From the NCBI GenBank assembly GCA_049594615.1, contig JBMYJR010000060.1, positions 1 through 15,566 of the forward strand: a stretch of DNA of 15,566 nucleotides, in the 5' to 3' direction. Both the position numbers and the translations under genes were made by a program. A model generated the notes under the pieces. That model saw nothing but the letters and a program-made list of their open reading frames with translations. It was not told the DNA's origin and searched no databases. The DNA comes from CAXPZW01 sp049594615 (GTDB taxonomy: Bacteria; Bacteroidota; Bacteroidia; Flavobacteriales_D; Sanyastnellaceae). Positions 1-6,330 of the stretch are shown here, one piece after another (position 1 is the first letter of the stretch; each line of letters opens with the position of its first letter).

Positions 1-96
1 ACCCTCGAGGACGTGCGGCGAACACCCTTAAAAGCCAAATTTCGGGGCTATTTGTCTGCTGGACAGCTCGCTTTTGGGGTGGGAATTTGGGGCATG

Positions 97-124
97 AAAA
101 AAGCCTCACCATTTGGTGAGGCTT
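97..124 (-). terminator. Intrinsic terminator downstream of tRNA-Glu
   Basis: A 10-bp perfect inverted repeat (101-110 with 115-124) encloses a 4-nt loop (ATTT on the plus strand). Read on the minus strand, the stem is followed directly by a run of six T (complement of the A run at 97-102). It lies 17 nt past the 3' end of tRNA-Glu, so it should end the tRNA transcript and anything reading through from proS. On the plus strand the hairpin is not followed by a T run. Confidence 0.9.
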
Positions 125-140
125 GTGTTCTTTCTGGTTG

Positions 141-212
141 CAGCCCGTAGGGGATTCGAACCCCTGCTACCAGGATGAAAACCTGGCGTCCTAACCCCTA
201 GACGAACGGGCC
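141..212 (-). tRNA. tRNA-Glu (anticodon UUC)
   Basis: Reading the minus strand from 212 to 141 gives a complete 72-nt cloverleaf. The acceptor stem is GGCCCGT paired with ACGGGCT, with a G-U pair at 1-72. The D arm contains TCTAGGGGTTAGGA. The anticodon stem is CCAGG/CCTGG with a 7-nt loop TTTTCAT, giving anticodon TTC, which decodes GAA/GAG. The T arm contains GGTTCGAATCC. The discriminator base is G at 141. The next three bases read CAA rather than CCA, so the 3' CCA is not encoded and must be added by CCA-transferase, as is common in Bacteroidota. Confidence 0.97.
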
Positions 213-229
213 GTTTTGAAATCGGAGTG

Positions 230-260
230 CAAATGTATGCGGTTGTTCGTTCGCGTGCAA
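230..260 (-). promoter_or_regulatory. Bacteroidota-type promoter for tRNA-Glu
   Basis: On the minus strand, TACATTTG (237-230) exactly matches the Bacteroidota -7 consensus TAnnTTTG. A TTG -33 element (260-258) sits 20 nt upstream, which is the usual spacing for the major sigma factor of this phylum. Transcription should start a few bases before the tRNA 5' end at 212. The element lies in the 72-nt gap between the 226-aa gene and the tRNA, so the tRNA need not depend on read-through from proS. Confidence 0.75.
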
Positions 261-284
261 GCTTACGGGGTGTAAAATTTTTGG

Positions 285-965
285 TTACGCGTCCTGGTCT
301 TGGCTGAAGCGGAAGCCGAGGCGTTTGCCGGTGGCCACATTGAGGTTTTGGGAGAGCTGGAGCATCTCGCCTACGCTGACTTGTTGCTGCTGCTCGTAGG
401 GTGGGGTGAACAGGTCGAAATCCAGGGTGTAGAGCAGGGCACTGTGGACGACTTCTTTGGTTTTGTCTGAGGTGAGTACGCCGTTGATGAAATCGTTGTA
501 AAGGAAGCCGAGTTGGCGTTTCCCTTGCACCAGGAAATGGTCGTCTTTGTTGACGAACAAACGGGCGATCAGGTAGCCCAAGTCGCGGGGGCGTTGGTAG
601 CGGAGGCTGTCGGCCAGGAAGTTGTAGACCTGGATGGACCCGACGAATCCGCGGCTCTCGTCCTCTTTCAGGTAGCTGGACTTCCAGAGGCTGTTGCCCT
701 TGTCAAACTGGAACACGTTGGTGTGCATGTAGAACACCAGTACGTCGCCTGCGATTTGGACGTGCACCTCAAAGTCGCTCTTCTCGATGTAACCAAATTT
801 GAGGCGTTTATCGGTGGAGCCCACGCCGTGCTCGATGGTCTCAATCGTGTCGCGCAGGTGGGATTTGAAGACCTCAAAATGCTTAAGGGTGTTGTCGTAC
901 ACGTCTTGCTTGAGGCTCGACTTGTCGCGGACCAGGTTTTGGATCAGAGTGATTGAATCAGCCAT
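285..965 (-). CDS. Conserved Bacteroidota-type protein of unknown function, 226 aa
   Basis: I cannot assign a function. The 226-aa product has no signal peptide, no transmembrane segment and no cysteine, so it is probably cytoplasmic. The N-terminal 50 residues look helical and charged; the middle (about 55-125) alternates in a beta-like pattern; a stretch around 115-165 (RYQRPRDLGYLIARLFVNKD, then GKRQLGFLYNDF) looks like the most conserved core. The C-terminus includes a glutamine run (QQQQ). The ATG at 965-963 lies only 3 nt after the TGA of proS (971-969), so translation is probably coupled to proS and the two are co-transcribed. I recall similar uncharacterised proteins in Bacteroidota genomes, but that is memory, not a search. 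Position suggests a translation-linked or envelope-linked role; that is only inference. Confidence 0.85.
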   Translation of the reverse strand: MADSITLIQNLVRDKSSLKQDVYDNTLKHFEVFKSHLRDTIETIEHGVGSTDKRLKFGYIEKSDFEVHVQIAGDVLVFYMHTNVFQFDKGNSLWKSSYLKEDESRGFVGSIQVYNFLADSLRYQRPRDLGYLIARLFVNKDDHFLVQGKRQLGFLYNDFINGVLTSDKTKEVVHSALLYTLDFDLFTPPYEQQQQVSVGEMLQLSQNLNVATGKRLGFRFSQDQDA

Positions 966-968
966 GGA

Positions 969-2444
969 TCAGTAGGCTTTGGCGAACAGCACTCGGTGCG
1001 TTGCAGGGTTTCCAGAATAAACGCACGTACCCGATGTTTGCTCCAAGTCGAATGGAATGCAACGGATCGTGGCTTTGGTTTCCTCCTTGATCTTCTGCTC
1101 GGTTTCGGCGGTGCCATCCCAGTGGGCCACAAGGAAGCCACCCGTGTTCTCGAGTACGTCTTTGAATTCGTCCCACGTGCGGACTTCGGTGGTGACCGAG
1201 GTGCGGTAGTCGTGGGCTTTCTGAAAGAGGGATTCCTGGATGTTTTCCAGCGTGGCTTGGATGTGTGCCGCAATGCCTTCGAGCGGTACCGGTTGTTTTT
1301 CACCGGTGTCGCGGCGGGCCATTTCTACGCTGTTGTTCTCCAGGTCGCGGCTGCCCACGGCGAGTCGAACGGGTACACCCTTGAGTTCGTATTCGGCAAA
1401 TTTCCAGCCGGGCTTTTTGGTGTCGTCGTCGTCGAACTTGACGGTGACACCTTGGGCTTTGAGCTCGGCCATGACAGGAGCCATACGCTCGTGGATGGCT
1501 TGGAGCTGTTCTTCGCTGCGGTAAATGGGTACGATGACCACTTGGATGGGGGCAAGACGCGGAGGCAGCACCAACCCTTGATCGTCGGAGTGGGTCATGA
1601 TGAGCGCGCCCATCAATCGGGTGGACACACCCCAAGAGGTGGCCCACACAAAGTCTTTCTTGCCGTCTTTGCCGGTGTATTCCACCTCAAAGGCTTTGGC
1701 AAAGTTTTGTCCGAGGAAGTGCGAGGTGCCGGCTTGTAGCGCCTTGCCATCTTGCATCATGGCTTCGATGCAAAGGGTGTCGTCCGCGCCGGCGAAGCGT
1801 TCGCTTTCGGTCTTGGTGCCTTGGACCACAGGCATGGCCATGAACTGCTCGGCGAAGGTGGCGTACACACCCAACATACGCTCGGTTTCTTCGATGGCTT
1901 CTTGCTTGGTAGCGTGAGCCGTGTGCCCTTCTTGCCACAGGAACTCTGCAGTGCGCAGGAACAAACGGGTACGCATCTCCCAGCGGACCACGTTGGCCCA
2001 TTGGTTCACCAGAATAGGCAGGTCTCGGTAGGACTGGATCCACCCCTTGTAGGTGTTCCAAATGATGGTCTCCGAGGTGGGGCGCACAATCAGTTCCTCT
2101 TCCAGGCGGGCATCGGGATCGACCACCACGCCGCCGTTCTCCTCATCCACCTTGAGACGGTAGTGGGTGACCACGGCGCACTCCTTGGCAAAGCCCTCTA
2201 CGTGATCGGCTTCCTTGCTGAGGTATGACTTGGGAATGAACAGCGGGAAATAGGCGTTGGTATGCCCGGTTTCCTTGAACATGCGGTCCAATTCGTCCTT
2301 CATTTTCTCCCAGATGGCGAAGCCGTAAGGTTTGATCACCATGCACCCTTTCACATCGGAGTGTTGGGCGAGGTCGGCCATGCCTACCAGTTCGTTGTAC
2401 CAGCGTGAATAATCTTCAGAGCGAGGGGTCAGCTTAGCAGCCAT
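969..2444 (-). CDS. proS: Prolyl-tRNA synthetase, archaeal/eukaryal type
   Basis: Class II aminoacyl-tRNA synthetase (491 aa) that activates proline with ATP and charges tRNA-Pro in the cytoplasm. Visible features are the RPTSET loop at 121-126, motif 2 around 154-176 (RTRLFLRTAEFLWQEGHTAH), the HFLGQNF segment at 242-248, and motif 3 around 272-295 (GVSTRLMGALIMTHSDDQG). The anticodon-binding domain starts near 298 (APIQVVIVPIYR). There is no editing domain inserted between motifs 2 and 3, and the protein ends in Tyr; both fit the archaeal/eukaryal (type 3) form usual in Bacteroidota. The C-terminal domain keeps only two cysteines (C462 and C474) where the Thermus and archaeal forms bind zinc with four. 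The ATG at 2444 follows an A-rich leader without a Shine-Dalgarno sequence. It is first in an operon with the 226-aa gene. Confidence 0.97.
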   Translation of the reverse strand: MAAKLTPRSEDYSRWYNELVGMADLAQHSDVKGCMVIKPYGFAIWEKMKDELDRMFKETGHTNAYFPLFIPKSYLSKEADHVEGFAKECAVVTHYRLKVDEENGGVVVDPDARLEEELIVRPTSETIIWNTYKGWIQSYRDLPILVNQWANVVRWEMRTRLFLRTAEFLWQEGHTAHATKQEAIEETERMLGVYATFAEQFMAMPVVQGTKTESERFAGADDTLCIEAMMQDGKALQAGTSHFLGQNFAKAFEVEYTGKDGKKDFVWATSWGVSTRLMGALIMTHSDDQGLVLPPRLAPIQVVIVPIYRSEEQLQAIHERMAPVMAELKAQGVTVKFDDDDTKKPGWKFAEYELKGVPVRLAVGSRDLENNSVEMARRDTGEKQPVPLEGIAAHIQATLENIQESLFQKAHDYRTSVTTEVRTWDEFKDVLENTGGFLVAHWDGTAETEQKIKEETKATIRCIPFDLEQTSGTCVYSGNPATHRVLFAKAY

Positions 2445-2479
2445 TTGGTTTTGGTATAATGTTTGCCTTACAAGGCCGT

Positions 2480-2509
2480 CAAAAGTAACACAAATTCTTA
2501 TCTTGGCAG
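2480..2509 (-). promoter_or_regulatory. Probable promoter of proS
   Basis: On the minus strand TACTTTTG (2487-2480) matches the Bacteroidota -7 consensus TAnnTTTG exactly. A CTG (2509-2507), one base from the TTG -33 core, lies 19 nt upstream. The element sits about 36 nt before the proS ATG, inside the 121-nt divergent gap between proS and the lipoprotein gene. I did not find an equally good element for the plus-strand gene in this gap. Confidence 0.5.
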
Positions 2510-2565
2510 AGAGATGGCCTGATCGCGAAGGCCTGTAAATGCTAAGGTTTTAACACACAAACGCC

Positions 2566-3963
2566 ATGAAAAGATTCGGTTTATTCCTCCTCCCAGCAGT
2601 GGTGGTACTCCTGTCTGCCTGCTCCTCGCGATACGCCTACAACGACTCTTTTGAAGAAGACGACATCTACTACGTCTCATCAGATCCAGAGGAATACGAC
2701 TTTTCAGCGTACGTGACCGAGAGTGACGCCAACGCCGGTTACATCGGCAGTGACGACTACTACTCCCCCGACTACGACGATGGCGGGGACACCTACATCG
2801 AGAATTACTACGACAACAGCTTTGATAACGGCTGGGGTGGAAACGGTTTCAACCGTGGTTGGAACAGATGGAACCGTCGATTCTACCCTTCTTGGGGCTT
2901 CTCGTACTACGCACCCATGAACGGTTGGGGCTTCAGCTACGGCATGCCCTTGGGCTACAACTTCTACAACAACTACTACCCCTGGGGTGGTGGGTACAAC
3001 TACGGCTACAGCGCCTTTGCCTACCCTTACGGCGATCCTTACTGGAACACCTTCTACGGCTGGAATGATCCGTTCTACGGCCCGTTCTATGGCAACAACT
3101 GGGGCTGGTGCGGACCGCAGAACCACTACTACGCTTGGGGCTACGGCGGCTACAACAACGGCTACTGGAACAACGGCGGCTGGATTGGCGGTGGCGACGT
3201 AGCAAACAATGGCAACACCTACTACGGCAACCACGGCAGCATCAGCGGCGGAACTGCGGTTTCTTCCAGCTACGGCAACGGCGGCGTGTTCGCCGGTCCA
3301 CGTGGCGGTGCAGACGGCATCGACATCAAAGACCCTGCGACCGAAAACGCTGGCGACGTTTCACCCCAAAAAGGCGAACGTCCCTCAGATGGCATTGCCT
3401 CTTCAGGCAACACCCGTCCTTCTGAGCTGGGTATTTCAGCACGCGAAAATACGCCCGTATCTATCGTAGAAACCCGTCCCTCTGCTTCGAGCGTGGTGCG
3501 TGGCCACAGTACGCGTCCTTTGGGAGGCCCTGCCACCACCCGACCCGGCACCACCGCACGTGAAGACGACGACCGTGTGACCATCCCTTCATACAATTCC
3601 ACAGCGTCCAACACAACGCGGGAATCCGCAGGGCGCGGCACCGGAATCAGTATGAGCGAACGCAACCGAACCCGCACCTACAGCGGCCGTACCAACGGCG
3701 CGCGGAGCAACCGCAGCCCTGGTTACAGCAGCAGCTCGCGGAGCAATGGTTCGCGCAACAACGGCTCAAGCTTTGGCGGTTCGAGTTCAGGCTCACGCAG
3801 TAGTGGATCGAGCATGGGCTCACGTAGCTCGGGTTCGTCACGCAGCTCAGGCAGCAGTACGCGCTCGAATTCGTCACGCAGCTCAAGCAGCAGCACGCGC
3901 TCAAGCTCGTCACGCAGCTCTAACCCACCTCGCAGTTCAAGCTCGTCGCGCCGCGGCGGTTAA
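2566..3963 (+). CDS. Low-complexity lipoprotein, Tyr/Gly/Trp-rich then Ser/Arg-rich
   Basis: Function unknown. The 465-aa product starts with a lipoprotein signal peptide (MKRFGLFLLPAVVVLLSAC; lipobox LSAC with C19 as the lipidated residue). Residues 24-88 are strongly acidic and Tyr-rich. Residues 91-225 are dominated by Gly, Tyr, Asn, Trp and Phe (for example WGWCGPQNHYYAWGYGGYNN). Residues 226-360 are a mixed Thr/Ser/Arg linker. Residues 362-465 are almost entirely Ser, Arg, Gly and Asn, strongly basic, with a 12-residue tandem repeat. This gives an acidic-aromatic half followed by a basic half, without a recognisable enzyme domain. Such proteins are often mislabelled by compositional matches. 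The gene lies 31 nt upstream of the OmpP1-like gene, so both are probably co-transcribed and the product is likely anchored in the outer membrane or cell surface. Most of its predicted chain is probably disordered or repetitive. Confidence 0.88.
   Translation: MKRFGLFLLPAVVVLLSACSSRYAYNDSFEEDDIYYVSSDPEEYDFSAYVTESDANAGYIGSDDYYSPDYDDGGDTYIENYYDNSFDNGWGGNGFNRGWNRWNRRFYPSWGFSYYAPMNGWGFSYGMPLGYNFYNNYYPWGGGYNYGYSAFAYPYGDPYWNTFYGWNDPFYGPFYGNNWGWCGPQNHYYAWGYGGYNNGYWNNGGWIGGGDVANNGNTYYGNHGSISGGTAVSSSYGNGGVFAGPRGGADGIDIKDPATENAGDVSPQKGERPSDGIASSGNTRPSELGISARENTPVSIVETRPSASSVVRGHSTRPLGGPATTRPGTTAREDDDRVTIPSYNSTASNTTRESAGRGTGISMSERNRTRTYSGRTNGARSNRSPGYSSSSRSNGSRNNGSSFGGSSSGSRSSGSSMGSRSSGSSRSSGSSTRSNSSRSSSSSTRSSSSRSSNPPRSSSSSRRGG
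3835..3920 (+). repeat. 36-bp tandem repeat, two copies plus a partial third
   Basis: Units 3835-3870 and 3871-3906 both begin TCGTCACGCAGCTC and differ at only a few positions. A third copy starts at 3907 and breaks after 14 bases at 3920. Each unit encodes 12 residues of the pattern SSRSS-x-SSTRS-x in the Ser/Arg-rich tail of the lipoprotein. The unit length is a multiple of three, so gain or loss of copies keeps the frame. Confidence 0.8.
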
Positions 3964-3994
3964 TGTTCAACACCCCTACTAACAACACACGCTT

Positions 3995-5458
3995 ATGACA
4001 CGCCATTTTTTTCTGGCCTTGGGGTTGCTATGCCTAGCCGTAACCTCACGCGCCCAAAACGAAACAGACGCCTTGCGCTATGCGCGGCTCAACCCCTACG
4101 GCACTGCCCGTTACTTTGGAACTGCCGGAGCCTTCGGAGCACTGGGCGGCGATTTCTCCAGCCTGCACACCAACCCGGCAGGCATGGCGGTCTACCGCCG
4201 CAGTGATGCTGGATTCAGCATCGGCATAGGGTCCTCGCGTGTAGGCGCCAATTACGAAGGCACCAACACCACCGCGCGTGAAGGTTTCTCCAACGTGGCC
4301 AATGCCGGAATGGTAGCCTCCTACCCCATCGGTGACGACCGCGTTGAGCGCATCAACCTCGGGGTCAGCCATATGACCCTGGCCGACTTTGACGAGCGCA
4401 TCAGCATTCAAGGGGAAGCCATGAACACTTCATTGCTGGACATCTATGCCCTGCAAGCCAACGGAGTGCCTGACACGCAAATCGGTTCGGCCTTTCCGTT
4501 TGGCGCCAGCTTGGCGTGGGAAACCTACCTGCTGAATCCCATTGAAAACACGGTGGACCAATACATGACCGCCGTGCCTGCGGGCAAGGTGATTCAGTCC
4601 AAAGAGATCACCCGCGTAGGCGGCATGACCGAAACGGCAGTGGCCGCAGCAGCCAACATTGGCAACGAGTGGTACTTCGGGGCCACCTTGGGTTTTCCTT
4701 CGGTGCGCTACGAGGAATCCACCCTCTACACCGAAACTGTGCCCGACCCCAACAGCGACCTCAACAACTGGCAAATGCGCCAAACCGTGGAGGTCAATGG
4801 CGGCGGGTTCAACATGAAGGCGGGCGTGATTTACCGCCCTACCGAATTCATCCGCATTGGGGCATCGGTGCATTCGCCTACCTGGTTGAGTTTGTTTGAC
4901 CGCTACGCCACCGACATGGCCTCGCAGTTCAACAACGGCGATACGTACGATTGGAACTCTCCAACAGGCGAGTACAATTACCGTATCCGCACCCCGGCCC
5001 GTGCGCAGATTTCTGCCGCTGCCCTGCTGGGTAAGATTGGGTTCGTGAGTGCTGACTACGAGTTTGTGGATTATAGCACTGCGCGGTTGCGACCCGCGCG
5101 CGTTGGAGGTGACGACTACCCCTTTGAGCTTGAAAACAATGCTGTGCAAGCGGCATACGGCCCAGCACACAACGTTCGCTTGGGTGCCGAGGCCAAGCCA
5201 CTCGAATGGCTCGCCGTACGCGGGGGAGTGCGCTTGGAGCAAGCGCCTTACACCGACGCCGCTTTCGCAGACGCGCCCTCGCGCATGACCTACACCGTAG
5301 GGGCAGGCCTTCGCTTCCGCGGATTCTACCTCGACGCTGGTCTGGCCTTTGCCGACCAAACTGAGCAGTACTTTTTGTACGACCCGGCCCTGGTAGACGC
5401 CGCCTCGCTCGAACAACAAACGATTTCATCGGTGGTCAGCATCGGATTCCGGTACTGA
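3995..5458 (+). CDS. OmpP1/FadL/TodX-family outer-membrane beta-barrel
   Basis: Predicted outer-membrane transporter-like barrel (487 aa). A Sec signal peptide (MTRHFFLALGLLCLAVTSRAQ) is followed by the family N-terminus: GTARYFGTAGAFGALGGDFSSLHTNPAG (about 36-63), containing the NPAG motif seen in FadL-type hatch regions. The rest has the alternating aromatic/polar pattern of beta strands, and the chain ends SIGFRY with a terminal aromatic residue, as expected for BAM-dependent insertion. Family members in Proteobacteria carry long-chain fatty acids or aromatic hydrocarbons; Bacteroidota versions are often labelled 'hemin receptor' without evidence, so the substrate here is unknown. The short A/C-rich leader before the ATG resembles that of the upstream lipoprotein gene. 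Transcription should end at the hairpin 16 nt downstream. Confidence 0.9.
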   Translation: MTRHFFLALGLLCLAVTSRAQNETDALRYARLNPYGTARYFGTAGAFGALGGDFSSLHTNPAGMAVYRRSDAGFSIGIGSSRVGANYEGTNTTAREGFSNVANAGMVASYPIGDDRVERINLGVSHMTLADFDERISIQGEAMNTSLLDIYALQANGVPDTQIGSAFPFGASLAWETYLLNPIENTVDQYMTAVPAGKVIQSKEITRVGGMTETAVAAAANIGNEWYFGATLGFPSVRYEESTLYTETVPDPNSDLNNWQMRQTVEVNGGGFNMKAGVIYRPTEFIRIGASVHSPTWLSLFDRYATDMASQFNNGDTYDWNSPTGEYNYRIRTPARAQISAAALLGKIGFVSADYEFVDYSTARLRPARVGGDDYPFELENNAVQAAYGPAHNVRLGAEAKPLEWLAVRGGVRLEQAPYTDAAFADAPSRMTYTVGAGLRFRGFYLDAGLAFADQTEQYFLYDPALVDAASLEQQTISSVVSIGFRY

Positions 5459-5473
5459 CCCTAGACTCAAAAG

Positions 5474-5505
5474 AAAAAGCCCGAAGCGAATGCTTCGGGC
5501 TTTTT
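5474..5505. terminator. Bidirectional intrinsic terminator between convergent genes
   Basis: A perfect 14-bp inverted repeat (5474-5487 with 5492-5505) has a GAAT loop. The stem core GCCCGAAGC is flanked by A5 on the left and T5 on the right, so both strands show a GC-rich hairpin followed by a U run. It sits between the plus-strand OmpP1-like gene (ends 5458) and the minus-strand coiled-coil gene (ends 5527), and can serve both. Confidence 0.93.
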
Positions 5506-5526
5506 GATGCGTTCAGGTCTGCTGGA

Positions 5527-6327
5527 TTACTTGGCTTTGGCTGCTTTGGCCATTTCCTTCTCCACCAGCTTCTGGATCTTTTCGGTTTCCTCTTCGGCGA
5601 GGATTTTGTCTACCAAGATACGTCCTGAGTGCTCGTCCACAATGATCTTCTTGCGCGCGGCAACATCCAGTTGACGCTGCGGTGGGATCTTGATGAATGA
5701 ACCGGCTGAAGCTTCACGATCAATGGGCACAACGGCCAGACCGTTCTTGGCGGCGCCACGGATGCGCTTGTATGCCGTCAACAGGCGCGGCTCGATGAGC
5801 TTCTCCATGTCTTCGCTTTTGGACATGAGGATTTCCTCCTCACGTTGGTTCTCTGCGATGATTTCTTCCAGCTCACCCTTCTTCGCCTCGAGGTCGCCTT
5901 TGCGTTCGTTGAGTCGGCCTGAGCTGGCCTCCATCAGTTCTGCTTTTTGCTCCTTCTGGGCTTTGAACTCCTTGATCTTCTTCTCGCAGACCTGGATTTC
6001 CAGCTCTTGGTATTCGATCTCTTTGTTCAGCGACTCGAACTCACGGTTGTTACGCACGTTGTTCTGCTGGTCGTTGTATTTCTTGATCAAGGCTTTGGCC
6101 TCTTCAATCGCGTTTTTGCGGTCGGTGATGGACTGGTCGATGGCGCTGAGCTCGTCTTGCACCCTTTGGGCGCGGGTTTCGAGACCGGCGATTTCATCTT
6201 CCAAGTCTTGCACTTCGAGGGGCAGCTCGCCGCGGATCATTCGGATCTTGTCGATCATGGTGTCAATCACCTGCAAGTCGTAGAGGGCACGCAGCTTGTC
6301 TTCAGGGGTCGAAGTCTTCTTGGCCAT
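5527..6327 (-). CDS. C4 zinc-ribbon-family coiled-coil protein lacking its zinc ligands
   Basis: A 266-aa cytoplasmic protein of the C4-type zinc-ribbon family (CT398-like coiled-coil hairpin plus C-terminal ribbon). Residues about 36-185 are a long charged coiled coil broken by a turn. The ribbon region runs about 195-240: AVVPIDREASAGSFIKIPPQ, then KKIIVDEHSGRILVDKIL. The backbone of the ribbon is well kept (IPPQRQLD, GRILVD), but the CxxC pairs expected in homologs read S207-x2-S210 and D231-x2-S234. The only cysteine in the protein is in the coiled coil (QVCEKK). I checked these codons on the nucleotide sequence. Structural zinc is therefore probably absent. The ATG (6327-6325) starts 3 nt after the nif3-like TGA, so the pair is co-transcribed; this pairing is common in Bacteroidota. 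The molecular role of the family is not well established, though nucleic-acid binding has been proposed. Confidence 0.92.
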   Translation of the reverse strand: MAKKTSTPEDKLRALYDLQVIDTMIDKIRMIRGELPLEVQDLEDEIAGLETRAQRVQDELSAIDQSITDRKNAIEEAKALIKKYNDQQNNVRNNREFESLNKEIEYQELEIQVCEKKIKEFKAQKEQKAELMEASSGRLNERKGDLEAKKGELEEIIAENQREEEILMSKSEDMEKLIEPRLLTAYKRIRGAAKNGLAVVPIDREASAGSFIKIPPQRQLDVAARKKIIVDEHSGRILVDKILAEEETEKIQKLVEKEMAKAAKAK

Positions 6328-6330
6328 GGA

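Noticed and set aside
1..96. Left end of the window before the terminator
   Set aside because: Checked on both strands for a gene end, a promoter or a hairpin; no convincing reading frame or motif was found in these 96 bases.
2455..2460. TATAAT on the plus strand upstream of the lipoprotein gene
   Set aside because: Bacteroidota promoters use TAnnTTTG rather than the E. coli -10 box, there is no suitably spaced -33 element, and it lies over 100 nt from the start codon.
2704..3234. Val/Ala-rich 176-aa minus-strand open frame with hydrophobic character
   Set aside because: It arises from reading the Tyr (TAC) and Asn (AAC) codons of the lipoprotein backwards as Val codons; no start context or homology is evident.
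4430..5419. 329-aa minus-strand open frame
   Set aside because: It lies antisense to the OmpP1/FadL-family gene, which has a signal peptide and family motifs; the shadow frame has none.
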